64,000 nt of DNA from Gammaproteobacteria bacterium (GTDB lineage Bacteria > Pseudomonadota > Gammaproteobacteria > SZUA-140), in NCBI GenBank assembly GCA_016712635.1, contig JADJQS010000015.1:62001-126000 (forward strand). The letters run 5' to 3'. Both the position numbers and the translations under genes were made by a program. Positions 52,066 to 60,002 of this stretch are shown here, in pieces; the stretch's first letter is position 1; every line of letters starts with the position of its first letter. The notes under the pieces were generated by a model. That model was not told the origin of the DNA. It saw only the letters and a program-made list of their open reading frames with translations, and searched no databases.

Positions 52066-53004
52066 TCAGACCGTGCCCTGGGAACGACGTATCACGGAAA
52101 CGCGGGCATCGGCGCCGCGTGCAACCAGGCTGTTGAGATCCACCCTGCTGCGTTCGAATCGGGCATTTGCATAGATCATAAAATAGGAAGTTGACACGCT
52201 GATGTTGGTGATGCCCTGCCCGCGCTCCTTCAGGAGGGGATGCGCGAGAAACTCCTCCGTCGTCTGATATCCCTTCTCGCCACGCTCGTCGATCAGCTGC
52301 GACGCGTCGGACTCGGTGATCCCCTCATTCAACGCCATCAACACGGGGGCGGACGCGGTGTTGACGTTGAGCGGGGTCCTGGCCGGCAGGGTCGCCACAT
52401 ATGGGGCAAGCGCGTCATAAATCTCCCGGGTGACGCCGTTGACCAATAATAACTCACTGGGGCTTTGCATGAGAGCGTTTGCGGTCCGATAGGGGGGAGC
52501 CATCCCGAGGTAGGCCGGATCCTCCGCCCCGTTCGGAAAGCGCGGGTCGAGATCGGTGTCGATCCAGTCGACCACCGCGTCGGCGAGGTTCTCGTCCAGT
52601 TCCAGCGCGGCGAGCAGGCGGCGGAAGCGCCGGACGTCGTCCTCGCTCGCCTTGCCATCGGCATCGACCAGATTATTGAGATTGAAGCGCCCCTGCAGGT
52701 CTTCGATGCGGCCCGCCACTACCGCGCCCTCGACCGCGATCGGGGGCAGGATGGTCGCCCAGTCCTCCCCCGGCTGGTCCACCTCCCCGTCGCGGCGGTC
52801 GCGCGCGAGGATCTCCTTGGCCCAGGACTCCACCCCCAGTGTGAACAGGTAGGCCTGGTCTGCATCAAGGACGTTGCCGGTGCGGCGAATGTCCAGCTGC
52901 TGCCGGGCCGCCATCGACACCGCCGCCACGGCCGCCACCGAGGTGATGAGCAGCGCGGTGAGGAGGGCAACGCCGGTCTGGCGCGCAGCGCGGAGTCGTA
53001 TCAT
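52066..53004 (-). CDS. gspK: Type II secretion minor pseudopilin GspK
   Basis: 312 residues from ATG 53004, overlapping gspJ (ATGA). Prepilin-type N-terminus RQTGVALLTALLITSV; as usual for GspK the Glu at position +5 is missing. This fits its place at the tip of the pseudopilus. The large globular domain contains RFNLNNLVDADGKASEDD and PLNVNTASAPVLMAL. Confidence 0.94.
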   Translation of the reverse strand: MIRLRAARQTGVALLTALLITSVAAVAAVSMAARQQLDIRRTGNVLDADQAYLFTLGVESWAKEILARDRRDGEVDQPGEDWATILPPIAVEGAVVAGRIEDLQGRFNLNNLVDADGKASEDDVRRFRRLLAALELDENLADAVVDWIDTDLDPRFPNGAEDPAYLGMAPPYRTANALMQSPSELLLVNGVTREIYDALAPYVATLPARTPLNVNTASAPVLMALNEGITESDASQLIDERGEKGYQTTEEFLAHPLLKERGQGITNISVSTSYFMIYANARFERSRVDLNSLVARGADARVSVIRRSQGTV

Positions 53005-53624
53005 GAGGGAAGCGCCTGGACCGGGGCGTCCGCCACGCGGAACAACCGGGTGATACGGCCCCAGTTCTTTACGTCCAGAGTGATTTCGATCGCGCGCGGC
53101 AACTGCATACCCCCGCCCCCTGCCGCTCCGCCCGCCGCGGGCCATTCTCCGCGCCATTCGCCGGAACGGTCCAGATAGCGGATCTCGAAGGCGCCGACCT
53201 CGCCGAGCAGATCGGCAGAACGCGGTTCGCTGTCCTGCGCGCGGTCGAGCACGTCCCAGCTCGCGCGCGTGAGGGTTTCGTCCCTGAGAGCGTAGCCCAC
53301 GCGCTGGAGCTGGCTGCGTTTGAGACCGGCGGGGTTGCGCCAGCCGGCGCGAGTGAATTCAAGCGCCGTATCGTTGCCGAACATGGGCGGCAACGCATCG
53401 CCGAAGTTGTCGCGTACACCCCGGCCGGACGCCTGTTCTATGTCGCGTCCGATAAGCACGAACAACATCTGCAATCGACCCAGCTGATCCGCCCTGGCCT
53501 CGATGCGGTTCTTGGCATCGAGCACGACGTCGAGGCCGGCATAGGCGGCCACCCCGAGCACCGCGAAAATCGCCAGCGCGACCAGCAGCTCGAGCAGGGT
53601 GAAACCGCGCGCCGGCGCACTCAT
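53001..53624 (-). CDS. gspJ: Type II secretion minor pseudopilin GspJ
   Basis: 207 residues from ATG 53624. The prepilin motif ARGFTLLELLVALAIFAVLG comes right after a short leader. The tip complex GspI-J-K is completed by its neighbours. It overlaps gspI and gspK by 4 bases each. Confidence 0.94.
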   Translation of the reverse strand: MSAPARGFTLLELLVALAIFAVLGVAAYAGLDVVLDAKNRIEARADQLGRLQMLFVLIGRDIEQASGRGVRDNFGDALPPMFGNDTALEFTRAGWRNPAGLKRSQLQRVGYALRDETLTRASWDVLDRAQDSEPRSADLLGEVGAFEIRYLDRSGEWRGEWPAAGGAAGGGGMQLPRAIEITLDVKNWGRITRLFRVADAPVQALPS

Positions 53625-54046
53625 ATGGGACGCTCCAGGTAGGCGATCGCGGTGGAGCTCGGCCGTTCCTCGCCTTTCTCGGCGCGGACCTCGACGTCGA
53701 GGCGGCGCACCCCGTCGTCCTCGGTGCTGGATACCTTGAGGGACCAGAACCACTCCCTCCCGGCCATGTCGGACGTTCCCGTGGTGACGCCGACCGCCGG
53801 CCAGGAGGTGCTCAACTGCTGTTCGGTGATCCGGTTCATCGCCACCCAGTGCGCGAGGGTCCGGTCGGTGAGACGCGCGGCGTTGCCCAGGCGTTGCACG
53901 GTCTCGCCGACGATCGCGGCAAGCGCGATGGCGATCACGGCGAGTGCGACCAGGATCTCGAGCAGGGTGAAACCGCGCGGCCGGGTCCTGTCGACAAGGC
54001 GCCGTCCGGGGTGTATCGCTGGCGGGTGCGGAGTTGCCGTGATCAT
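53621..54046 (-). CDS. gspI: Type II secretion minor pseudopilin GspI
   Basis: 141 residues with prepilin motif PRGFTLLEILVALAVIAIAL after a 24-residue leader, rather long. The later core carries WVAMNRITEQQL, a GspI feature. Overlaps gspH by 4 bases. Confidence 0.93.
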   Translation of the reverse strand: MITATPHPPAIHPGRRLVDRTRPRGFTLLEILVALAVIAIALAAIVGETVQRLGNAARLTDRTLAHWVAMNRITEQQLSTSWPAVGVTTGTSDMAGREWFWSLKVSSTEDDGVRRLDVEVRAEKGEERPSSTAIAYLERPI

Positions 54047-54573
54047 GGTTCGAAGGTGAATTCGCCGCTGAAATCCCCGCGCAGCTGGTAGGTCGCGGTG
54101 CTGTTCCTGTCTTTCAGGGTGAGCGTGAAGGGCGTCATCTCGCCACTCGACAATAGATATATGCGCGGTTCCTCGGCGTCCTTTTCGCGTGCGGACTGGG
54201 TCTCCCCTTCGACCTCGATGAAGAGCGTGAGGTCCTCGGCGAGCTGGCGCGCGCGCAACACCGAGTCCCCGGCGTCAACCCACTTGTCTTCCTCCAGTAC
54301 CTGGAAGCGGTAGCCTTGCGGCGTGAAGACCACCGCCATTTCGCTGCCCTGCAGCACCGTTTCCTGGCTCGCAAGCGTGAGCAGGGCGGCCAGGCGTCGT
54401 GCCTCGGTCTTCAGGCGTTCATTGATGTCGTCGTGCAGCGCCAGTGTTGCCAGGGTGAGCACGATGCCGATGATCAGGACGACGACCAGGATCTCCAGCA
54501 GGGTGAAACCGTGCCCGCGTCCGGGGGCGCGTCGCGGACGAACCGCCTCGGACAGGCGCCGGATCATGGTCAT
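54043..54573 (-). CDS. gspH: Type II secretion minor pseudopilin GspH
   Basis: 176 residues with prepilin motif GHGFTLLEILVVVLIIGIVL. GspH joins the major pseudopilus to the tip complex. The start may be the ATG at 54573 or the next one two codons later. Directly follows gspG. Confidence 0.92.
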   Translation of the reverse strand: MTMIRRLSEAVRPRRAPGRGHGFTLLEILVVVLIIGIVLTLATLALHDDINERLKTEARRLAALLTLASQETVLQGSEMAVVFTPQGYRFQVLEEDKWVDAGDSVLRARQLAEDLTLFIEVEGETQSAREKDAEEPRIYLLSSGEMTPFTLTLKDRNSTATYQLRGDFSGEFTFEP

Positions 54574-55005
54574 TCATTGATCCAGGTTCCAGTTGCCGAT
54601 GTCGGAGTCTTCGTCCTCATCGCCCTGCTGGCCGTCGCGGCCTAGGGTATAGAGGTCGAAGGCGCCGCCTTGTGTTCCCGGGTTCAGATACTGGTAGGGC
54701 CGGCTCCATGGGTCCGTGGGCGCGCGCGGCAGATACGTCGGCACGAGGGAGTCCAGCCCTTCGTCGGTCGTCGGGTAGACATGGCGGTCGAGCCGGTACA
54801 TGTTGAGTGCGCTTTCGACCGCGCGGATGTCCGCCTTGGCCTTGGTAACGCGGGCCTGTCCGGGCTTCTCCATCAGGTTGGGCACTATGATCGCGGCCAG
54901 GATGCCGAGGATCACCACCACGACGAGCACCTCGATCAGGGTGAATCCCGCGGCCTGCCGGCGCGCCCCGGATGACGGATGTGAATTCATGCGTGTGTGT
55001 GTCAT
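54574..55005 (-). CDS. gspG: Type II secretion major pseudopilin GspG
   Basis: 143 residues: AAGFTLIEVLVVVVILGILA prepilin motif, then VPNLMEKPGQARVTKAKADI, LDRHVYPTTDEGLDSLV and the calcium-loop region of the C-terminus. An alternative start is the ATG at 54990 (MNSHPSSG). The two starts are separated by a CA-rich tract. Main subunit of the pseudopilus. Confidence 0.95.
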   Translation of the reverse strand: MTHTRMNSHPSSGARRQAAGFTLIEVLVVVVILGILAAIIVPNLMEKPGQARVTKAKADIRAVESALNMYRLDRHVYPTTDEGLDSLVPTYLPRAPTDPWSRPYQYLNPGTQGGAFDLYTLGRDGQQGDEDEDSDIGNWNLDQ

Positions 55006-55020
55006 GTGTGTCTGTCTCTC
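54991..55020. repeat. GT/CA-rich simple sequence at the gspG start
   Basis: Plus strand GCGTGTGTGTGTCATGTGTG followed by TCTGTCTCTC covers the region of the upstream gspG start codon and its ribosome site. Only about five GT units run in a row. Confidence 0.6.
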
Positions 55021-55023
55021 GGT

Positions 55024-56241
55024 TTAAACGACCAGTTGGTTCATGTTGAAGATCGGCAGCAGAATCGCCAGTACGATGAGCAGTACTATACCGCCCATGA
55101 TCAGGATCAGGAACGGGCCGAGCAGGCCGGTGATGGTCTGTGCCACCGCCTCCAGTTCGCGTTCCTGGCTGTTCGCAGCCCGTTCCAGCATCACCTCAAG
55201 GTTACCGCTGGCTTCGCCGCTCGCGATCAGGTGGATGGTCATGGGCGGGAAATACCCGCTGCGCTCGAGCGATTTGTGCAGGCTGGCGCCTTCCCGTACC
55301 TGGCGCGCCGCGATGTTGACGGCTTCGCGCATCGACAGGTTGGTGACCACCTCGGCCGAGATGTGGAGGCTCTCCAGCACCGGGACCCCGCTCTCCGCCA
55401 GGATGCTCAGGGTGCGCGCGAAGCGTGCGGCGTTCATGCCCCGCACCAGGCGCGACACCAGTGGCAGCGACAGCTGCGCGCGGTGAAAGCGTTTGCGCAC
55501 GCCGGGACGGCGCAGAATCAGGCGCAGGCCGATGGCCACTCCGAGCAGGAGGACGCCGAGCAGCACCCCTGAGGAACGGATGAAGTCGCTGACCGCGATC
55601 AGGCCGCGCGTCAGCAGCGGCAGCTCCTGCCCCATATTGTCGAACACGGAGACTACCTGCGGCACCACATAGGCGAGCAGCAGCAGCACGACCAGGATCG
55701 CGACGACGATCACCAGCACCGGATAGATCAGCGACAGCGTCACCTTCTGGCGGATCGCCTGGCGACCCTCGGTGTAATCGGCGAGGCGGTCGAGCACGGT
55801 GTCGAGATGCCCGGACTGCTCGCCCGCCGCGACGGTCGCCCGGTAGAGATCGGAAAAGGCGCGCGGGTAGCCGGACAGGGCGGCCGCCAGCGGCTGGCCC
55901 TCCATGATGCGCGCGCGCACCGCGACCAGCATGCTCTTGAGGCGCGCCTTCTCGGACTGTTCGGCGATGGTGCGCAGCGCCTCCTCGATCGGGAGCCCGG
56001 AGCGCACCAGGGTCGCGAACTGGCGTGTGATCAGCGCGATGTCGGCCGGGCTCGCCCCGCCCCGGAACGGCGAGATCCCGCGGTTGCGCTCCCGCTCGCG
56101 CTGCGCCACCTCGGCCACCTTGAGCGGCGCCCAGCCCTTGTCGCGCAGCAGCTGGCGGATCTGGCGCGGCGTGTCGCCTTCGAGTACGCCCTTGCGTTCG
56201 CGTCCGCCGTCGTCCAGCGCGGTGTATTCGTAGGCGCCCAT
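55024..56241 (-). CDS. gspF: Type II secretion inner-membrane protein GspF
   Basis: 405 residues with the two repeated T2SSF domains and three transmembrane helices (about 170-195, 220-240, 375-400). Motifs: ALITRQFATLVRSGLPIEEAL and ARFARTLSILAESGVPVLESL. Platform protein that contacts GspE. It lies 12 bases after gspE. Confidence 0.96.
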   Translation of the reverse strand: MGAYEYTALDDGGRERKGVLEGDTPRQIRQLLRDKGWAPLKVAEVAQRERERNRGISPFRGGASPADIALITRQFATLVRSGLPIEEALRTIAEQSEKARLKSMLVAVRARIMEGQPLAAALSGYPRAFSDLYRATVAAGEQSGHLDTVLDRLADYTEGRQAIRQKVTLSLIYPVLVIVVAILVVLLLLAYVVPQVVSVFDNMGQELPLLTRGLIAVSDFIRSSGVLLGVLLLGVAIGLRLILRRPGVRKRFHRAQLSLPLVSRLVRGMNAARFARTLSILAESGVPVLESLHISAEVVTNLSMREAVNIAARQVREGASLHKSLERSGYFPPMTIHLIASGEASGNLEVMLERAANSQERELEAVAQTITGLLGPFLILIMGGIVLLIVLAILLPIFNMNQLVV

Positions 56242-56253
56242 GGCTGGTCCCGG

Positions 56254-57786
56254 TCAGTCGTCCTGGTGGGTGACGCGCAGGACTTCCTCGTGGGTGGTGT
56301 CGCCGGCGAGGACGCGGCGGATACCGTCCTGGTAGATGCTCGCGCCGCGGCTGTGGGCATACGCCTCGAGTTCCTGCTCCGAGATCTGGTCGTGGATCAT
56401 GGTGCGCATGCGGTCGTTGATCTCGATCACCTCGAAGATCGCGGTGCGGCCATGATAGCCGGTGAAGTTGCAGCTGCTGCAGCCCTGTGCGGTGTACAGC
56501 GTGGCGGCGGCCACGCCGAGATCCTCGCACTCGGCGGCGGTTGCGGTGTGCGGATACTTGCACTCGGGACACAGCAGGCGCACCAGGCGCTGGGCCAGCA
56601 CGCCGATCAGGCTGGAGGACAGCAGGAACGGCTCCACGCCCATGTCGCGCAGGCGCATCACCGCACCTATGGCGCTGTTGGTGTGCAGGGTCGACAGCAC
56701 GAGGTGTCCGGTCAGGCTCGCCTGCACCGCGATCTCCGCCGTCTCGAGGTCGCGGATCTCGCCGACCATGACGATGTCCGGGTCCTGGCGCAGAATGGCG
56801 CGCAGTCCGCGCGCGAAGGTCATCTCGACCTTCATCTGCACCTGGGTCTGGCTGATGCCGTCGATGTAGTACTCGATAGGATCCTCCACTGTCATGATGT
56901 TGCGGCGCTTGTCGTTCACGCGCGACAGCATGGCGTAGAGCGAGGTGGTTTTGCCGGATCCCGTGGGTCCGGTGACCAGGATGATGCCGTGCGGGCGGCG
57001 GATGATGTGTTCCACACGCACGAGTCCGTCGGGCGCCATCCCCAGGTGTTCGAGGTCGAGGCGCCCGGCCTGCTTGTCGAGCAGGCGCATCACCACGCGC
57101 TCGCCGTGTCCGCTTGGCAGGGTGGAGACGCGCACATCGACGGCACGGCCGGCGATGCGCAACGAGATGCGGCCATCCTGCGGCAGGCGCTTCTCGGCGA
57201 TGTCGAGCCTGGCCATCACCTTGACGCGCGAAACCAGCACGGGCGCGAGCACGCGCGCAGGCTCAAGCACCTCGCGCAGGATGCCGTCGACGCGGAAGCG
57301 CACCACCAGTCGGTATTCGTACGGTTCGATGTGGATGTCGGAGGCGTTGATCTTGACCGCCTCGGTGAGCAGGGCGTTGATGAGCCGTATGATGGGGGCG
57401 TCGTCCTGGCTCTCGAGCAGATCCTCGGGTTCCGGCATCTGCTGCGCGATCTGCGACAGGTCGAGATCCTCGCCCATATCGCCCATCATCTGCATGGTCT
57501 CGGCGCTGTCCGATTCGTAGGTCTCCTGCAGCATGCGATCGAATTCTTCCGGCGCGATCAGGCGCGGCGCAAGCGGGAGGTCCATGTAGCGGCGCACCTC
57601 GGACAGCACCTGGGCGGTGACCCCCGCCCGGCACACGGTGACGGCGCGGCCGTCCGCGATGTCGGTGACCAGGACGCCGTTGCGCTTGGCATAGGCGAAC
57701 GGCAGGCGCCGCCGCCGTTCGCGCGCTGCGGGGGCGATATCGTCGAGCAGCGCGTCGGGCAGCAGGGATTCGAGCGATTCCCTCAT
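56254..57786 (-). CDS. gspE: Type II secretion ATPase GspE
   Basis: 510 residues. N-terminal domains, then Walker A GPTGSGKTTSLYAML, Asp box TVEDPIEYYIDGISQTQV, Walker B GEIRDLETAEIAVQASLTGH, and a C-terminal zinc-binding tetracysteine (CPEC ... CSSC). Hexameric ATPase that drives pseudopilus assembly. It lies 2 bases after gspD. Confidence 0.97.
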   Translation of the reverse strand: MRESLESLLPDALLDDIAPAARERRRRLPFAYAKRNGVLVTDIADGRAVTVCRAGVTAQVLSEVRRYMDLPLAPRLIAPEEFDRMLQETYESDSAETMQMMGDMGEDLDLSQIAQQMPEPEDLLESQDDAPIIRLINALLTEAVKINASDIHIEPYEYRLVVRFRVDGILREVLEPARVLAPVLVSRVKVMARLDIAEKRLPQDGRISLRIAGRAVDVRVSTLPSGHGERVVMRLLDKQAGRLDLEHLGMAPDGLVRVEHIIRRPHGIILVTGPTGSGKTTSLYAMLSRVNDKRRNIMTVEDPIEYYIDGISQTQVQMKVEMTFARGLRAILRQDPDIVMVGEIRDLETAEIAVQASLTGHLVLSTLHTNSAIGAVMRLRDMGVEPFLLSSSLIGVLAQRLVRLLCPECKYPHTATAAECEDLGVAAATLYTAQGCSSCNFTGYHGRTAIFEVIEINDRMRTMIHDQISEQELEAYAHSRGASIYQDGIRRVLAGDTTHEEVLRVTHQDD

Positions 57787-57788
57787 GA

Positions 57789-59846
57789 TTATTTCGGGGC
57801 GGCCTGCTCCGCGCCGCGTCCCGCAGTGCCGCCCGGTGCCGGCGGCAGCGCGAGCAGATCATCCAGCGCCGGCATGACCGGTGCCTCGCTATCCGGCATC
57901 ATCAGCAGGCCCTTGTCGCGCGTATCGAGCTGGATGTTGCGGATGTAGTTGTACTTGCTGCCGGTCAGCCGGTTCATCATGGCCACGTCGCGCAGGATGG
58001 TGGTTTGCAGGAACACCATCAGGTTGGTCTTGTTTTTGGTCGCAGTCTTGGAACGGAACAGCATGCCGAGCAGCGGGATGTCGCCGAGCAGAGGCACCTT
58101 CTGTAAGCTCTCCTGCACGTCGTCGCGGATCAGGCCGCCGAGCACCACCACCTGGCGGTCATCGACGATGATGCTGGTCTTGATCGAACGTGTGTTGGTG
58201 ATCAGGTCGACCGCGCCGGCGGCGGTGCTCAGGCTGTCGATGGTCTGTTCGATGTCCAGTTTGACGGCGTCGCCCTCGTTGATCTGCGGCTTGACCTTCA
58301 GCGTGATGCCGACGTTCTCGCGCGAGATGGTCTGGAACGGATTGGTCACGTTGCCGGTCCCGGTCCCGGTGCTGGTGAAGGAGCCGGTGACGAACGGCAC
58401 CTCCTGGCCGACCACGATCTCGGCCTCCTCGTTGTCGAGTGTGACCAGCGATGGGGTGGACAGGATGTTGGTCGAGCCGTCGCTCTTCAGCGCCTGCAGG
58501 ATGGCGGCGAAGTTGACGTCATCGGAGTTGAACCGGCCCACGCCCAGCGTCAGGCCGTTGCCGAAGCTGGGAATGCCGGACGTCGCGATCGCGGTGGCGA
58601 TGTCGCTGATGCTGCCGCTGTTGCTGAAGTTGGTCACCCCGACCGGGCCGTTGCCGCCCGGGGTCCCGTCGGCGATCCACTGCACGCCGAGCTCGTTGTT
58701 GCGGTCGGTGGAGACCTCGGCGATGATGCCCTCGACCATGACCTGGGCGCGGCGGATATCGAGCTGCTTGATGACGCCCTCCAGCGCGTTGAAGATGTCG
58801 GGCGGCGCCGTGATTACCAGGGAGTTGCTGCTCTCGTCCGCCTGGATGTTGATCGGCAGGTTGTTGGCGGGCGCGGCGGCGGCCTGTCCGGCGACCTTGC
58901 CCTGCTGTTCCACGCTGCTGCTGACGCCGGTCAGCACCGGCACCAGATCCTTGGCCTGGGCATAGCGCAGGTAGATGACGCGGGTATTGCCCTGGGTCTG
59001 CAGCGGCGTGTCGAGATGGGAGATGAGGGCCCGCAGGCGCAGGCGGCCGGACTTGCCGCCCCCGATCAGCACGCTGTTGGTTCGCTCGTCGGCGATCAGC
59101 ACCGGGCTGGCTTCGGGGTCGGTGGGGGCGCCGCCGCCGCGCGCCTTGTCCTGCTGCGCCAGCGCGGTCATGATGCGCACGATTTCGGCGGCGGAGGCGT
59201 GCTGCAGCGGCACGATCTCGATCTCTTCGCTGCTCGGCAGGTCGATGCGGTTGATCAGGTTCACCAGGCGGGTGATGTTGGAGGCGCGGTCCGCGATGAT
59301 CAGCATGTTGCTCGGTACGTAGGCCGCCAGATGGCCCTGCTGTGGCACCAGAGGGCGCAGAATTGGCACTAATTGTGCAGCGGAAACGTTGCGCAATTCG
59401 ATGACCCGCGTGACGAACTCGTCGCCGCGCCCGGGGGAGTCGTCGTCGGTGGTCGGTACGGCGATCTGCTTGGCGTTGGCATCGGGGATGATCTTCACCA
59501 CCTTGCCGCTCGGTACGGCGGAAAACCCGTACACGTCCAGCACCGAGAGGAAGACCTGGTAGACCTCGTCTGACTCCATCGGGCGCGAGGAGATGATGGT
59601 GATCTTGCCCTTGACGCGCGGGTCGACGATGAAATTCTTGCCGGTGATCTCGGAGATGGTGCCGATGACCGCGCTGATGTCGGCATCCTTGAGGTTGAGC
59701 GTGACGGGCTCGGCGCGCGTCGCCGCCGGCAGCAGCAACGCCGCCGCCAGCAGCCAAGCCGGGGTGATCGCCCGTAAGCGGACGGGAGGGTGACCGGCTA
59801 GCGCATATATAAACGCGCGGAGCTTCGCGCGATTCGTTCTGATCAT
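57789..59846 (-). CDS. gspD: Type II secretion outer-membrane secretin GspD
   Basis: About 685 residues from ATG 59846; an upstream in-frame ATG (59879) overlaps the promoter -10 and is unlikely. Signal peptide (AWLLAAALLLPAATRA), N0 domain (VTLNLKDADISAVIGTISEI), N1-N3 repeats, and secretin domain with VGQEVPFVTGSF, GITLKVKPQINEGDAVKLDI and VPLLGDIPLLGMLF. First gene of the cluster; no gspC precedes it and the next gene, glgP, diverges. Confidence 0.96.
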   Translation of the reverse strand: MIRTNRAKLRAFIYALAGHPPVRLRAITPAWLLAAALLLPAATRAEPVTLNLKDADISAVIGTISEITGKNFIVDPRVKGKITIISSRPMESDEVYQVFLSVLDVYGFSAVPSGKVVKIIPDANAKQIAVPTTDDDSPGRGDEFVTRVIELRNVSAAQLVPILRPLVPQQGHLAAYVPSNMLIIADRASNITRLVNLINRIDLPSSEEIEIVPLQHASAAEIVRIMTALAQQDKARGGGAPTDPEASPVLIADERTNSVLIGGGKSGRLRLRALISHLDTPLQTQGNTRVIYLRYAQAKDLVPVLTGVSSSVEQQGKVAGQAAAAPANNLPINIQADESSNSLVITAPPDIFNALEGVIKQLDIRRAQVMVEGIIAEVSTDRNNELGVQWIADGTPGGNGPVGVTNFSNSGSISDIATAIATSGIPSFGNGLTLGVGRFNSDDVNFAAILQALKSDGSTNILSTPSLVTLDNEEAEIVVGQEVPFVTGSFTSTGTGTGNVTNPFQTISRENVGITLKVKPQINEGDAVKLDIEQTIDSLSTAAGAVDLITNTRSIKTSIIVDDRQVVVLGGLIRDDVQESLQKVPLLGDIPLLGMLFRSKTATKNKTNLMVFLQTTILRDVAMMNRLTGSKYNYIRNIQLDTRDKGLLMMPDSEAPVMPALDDLLALPPAPGGTAGRGAEQAAPK

Positions 59847-59852
59847 AGGTGC

Positions 59853-59858
59853 ATTATA
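59853..59858 (-). promoter_or_regulatory. -10 element of the gspD operon
   Basis: TATAAT on the minus strand, its 3' end only 6 bases from the ATG at 59846. A start about 7 bases downstream would fall on the A of the ATG, predicting a leaderless or nearly leaderless mRNA. No -35 hexamer is seen at 17 bases; TTGTCA occurs but only 11 bases away. Confidence 0.45.
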
Positions 59859-60002
59859 CCTGTTCAGTATGACAAACACATAAAGTTAAAGGCAAAACAC
59901 AGGACCGGTAGAGTGTCGAAAAGGGCCGGCATGCTAACATAGCCCGGCTGTTTCTACCGGACGGACCCCGCAGTCAGCACAGTATATAAGAGAAAGGAAA
60001 CC

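Noticed and set aside
55807..57948. 713-codon plus-strand open frame across gspF, gspE and gspD
   Set aside because: Spans three genuine genes on the other strand and has shadow-type composition.
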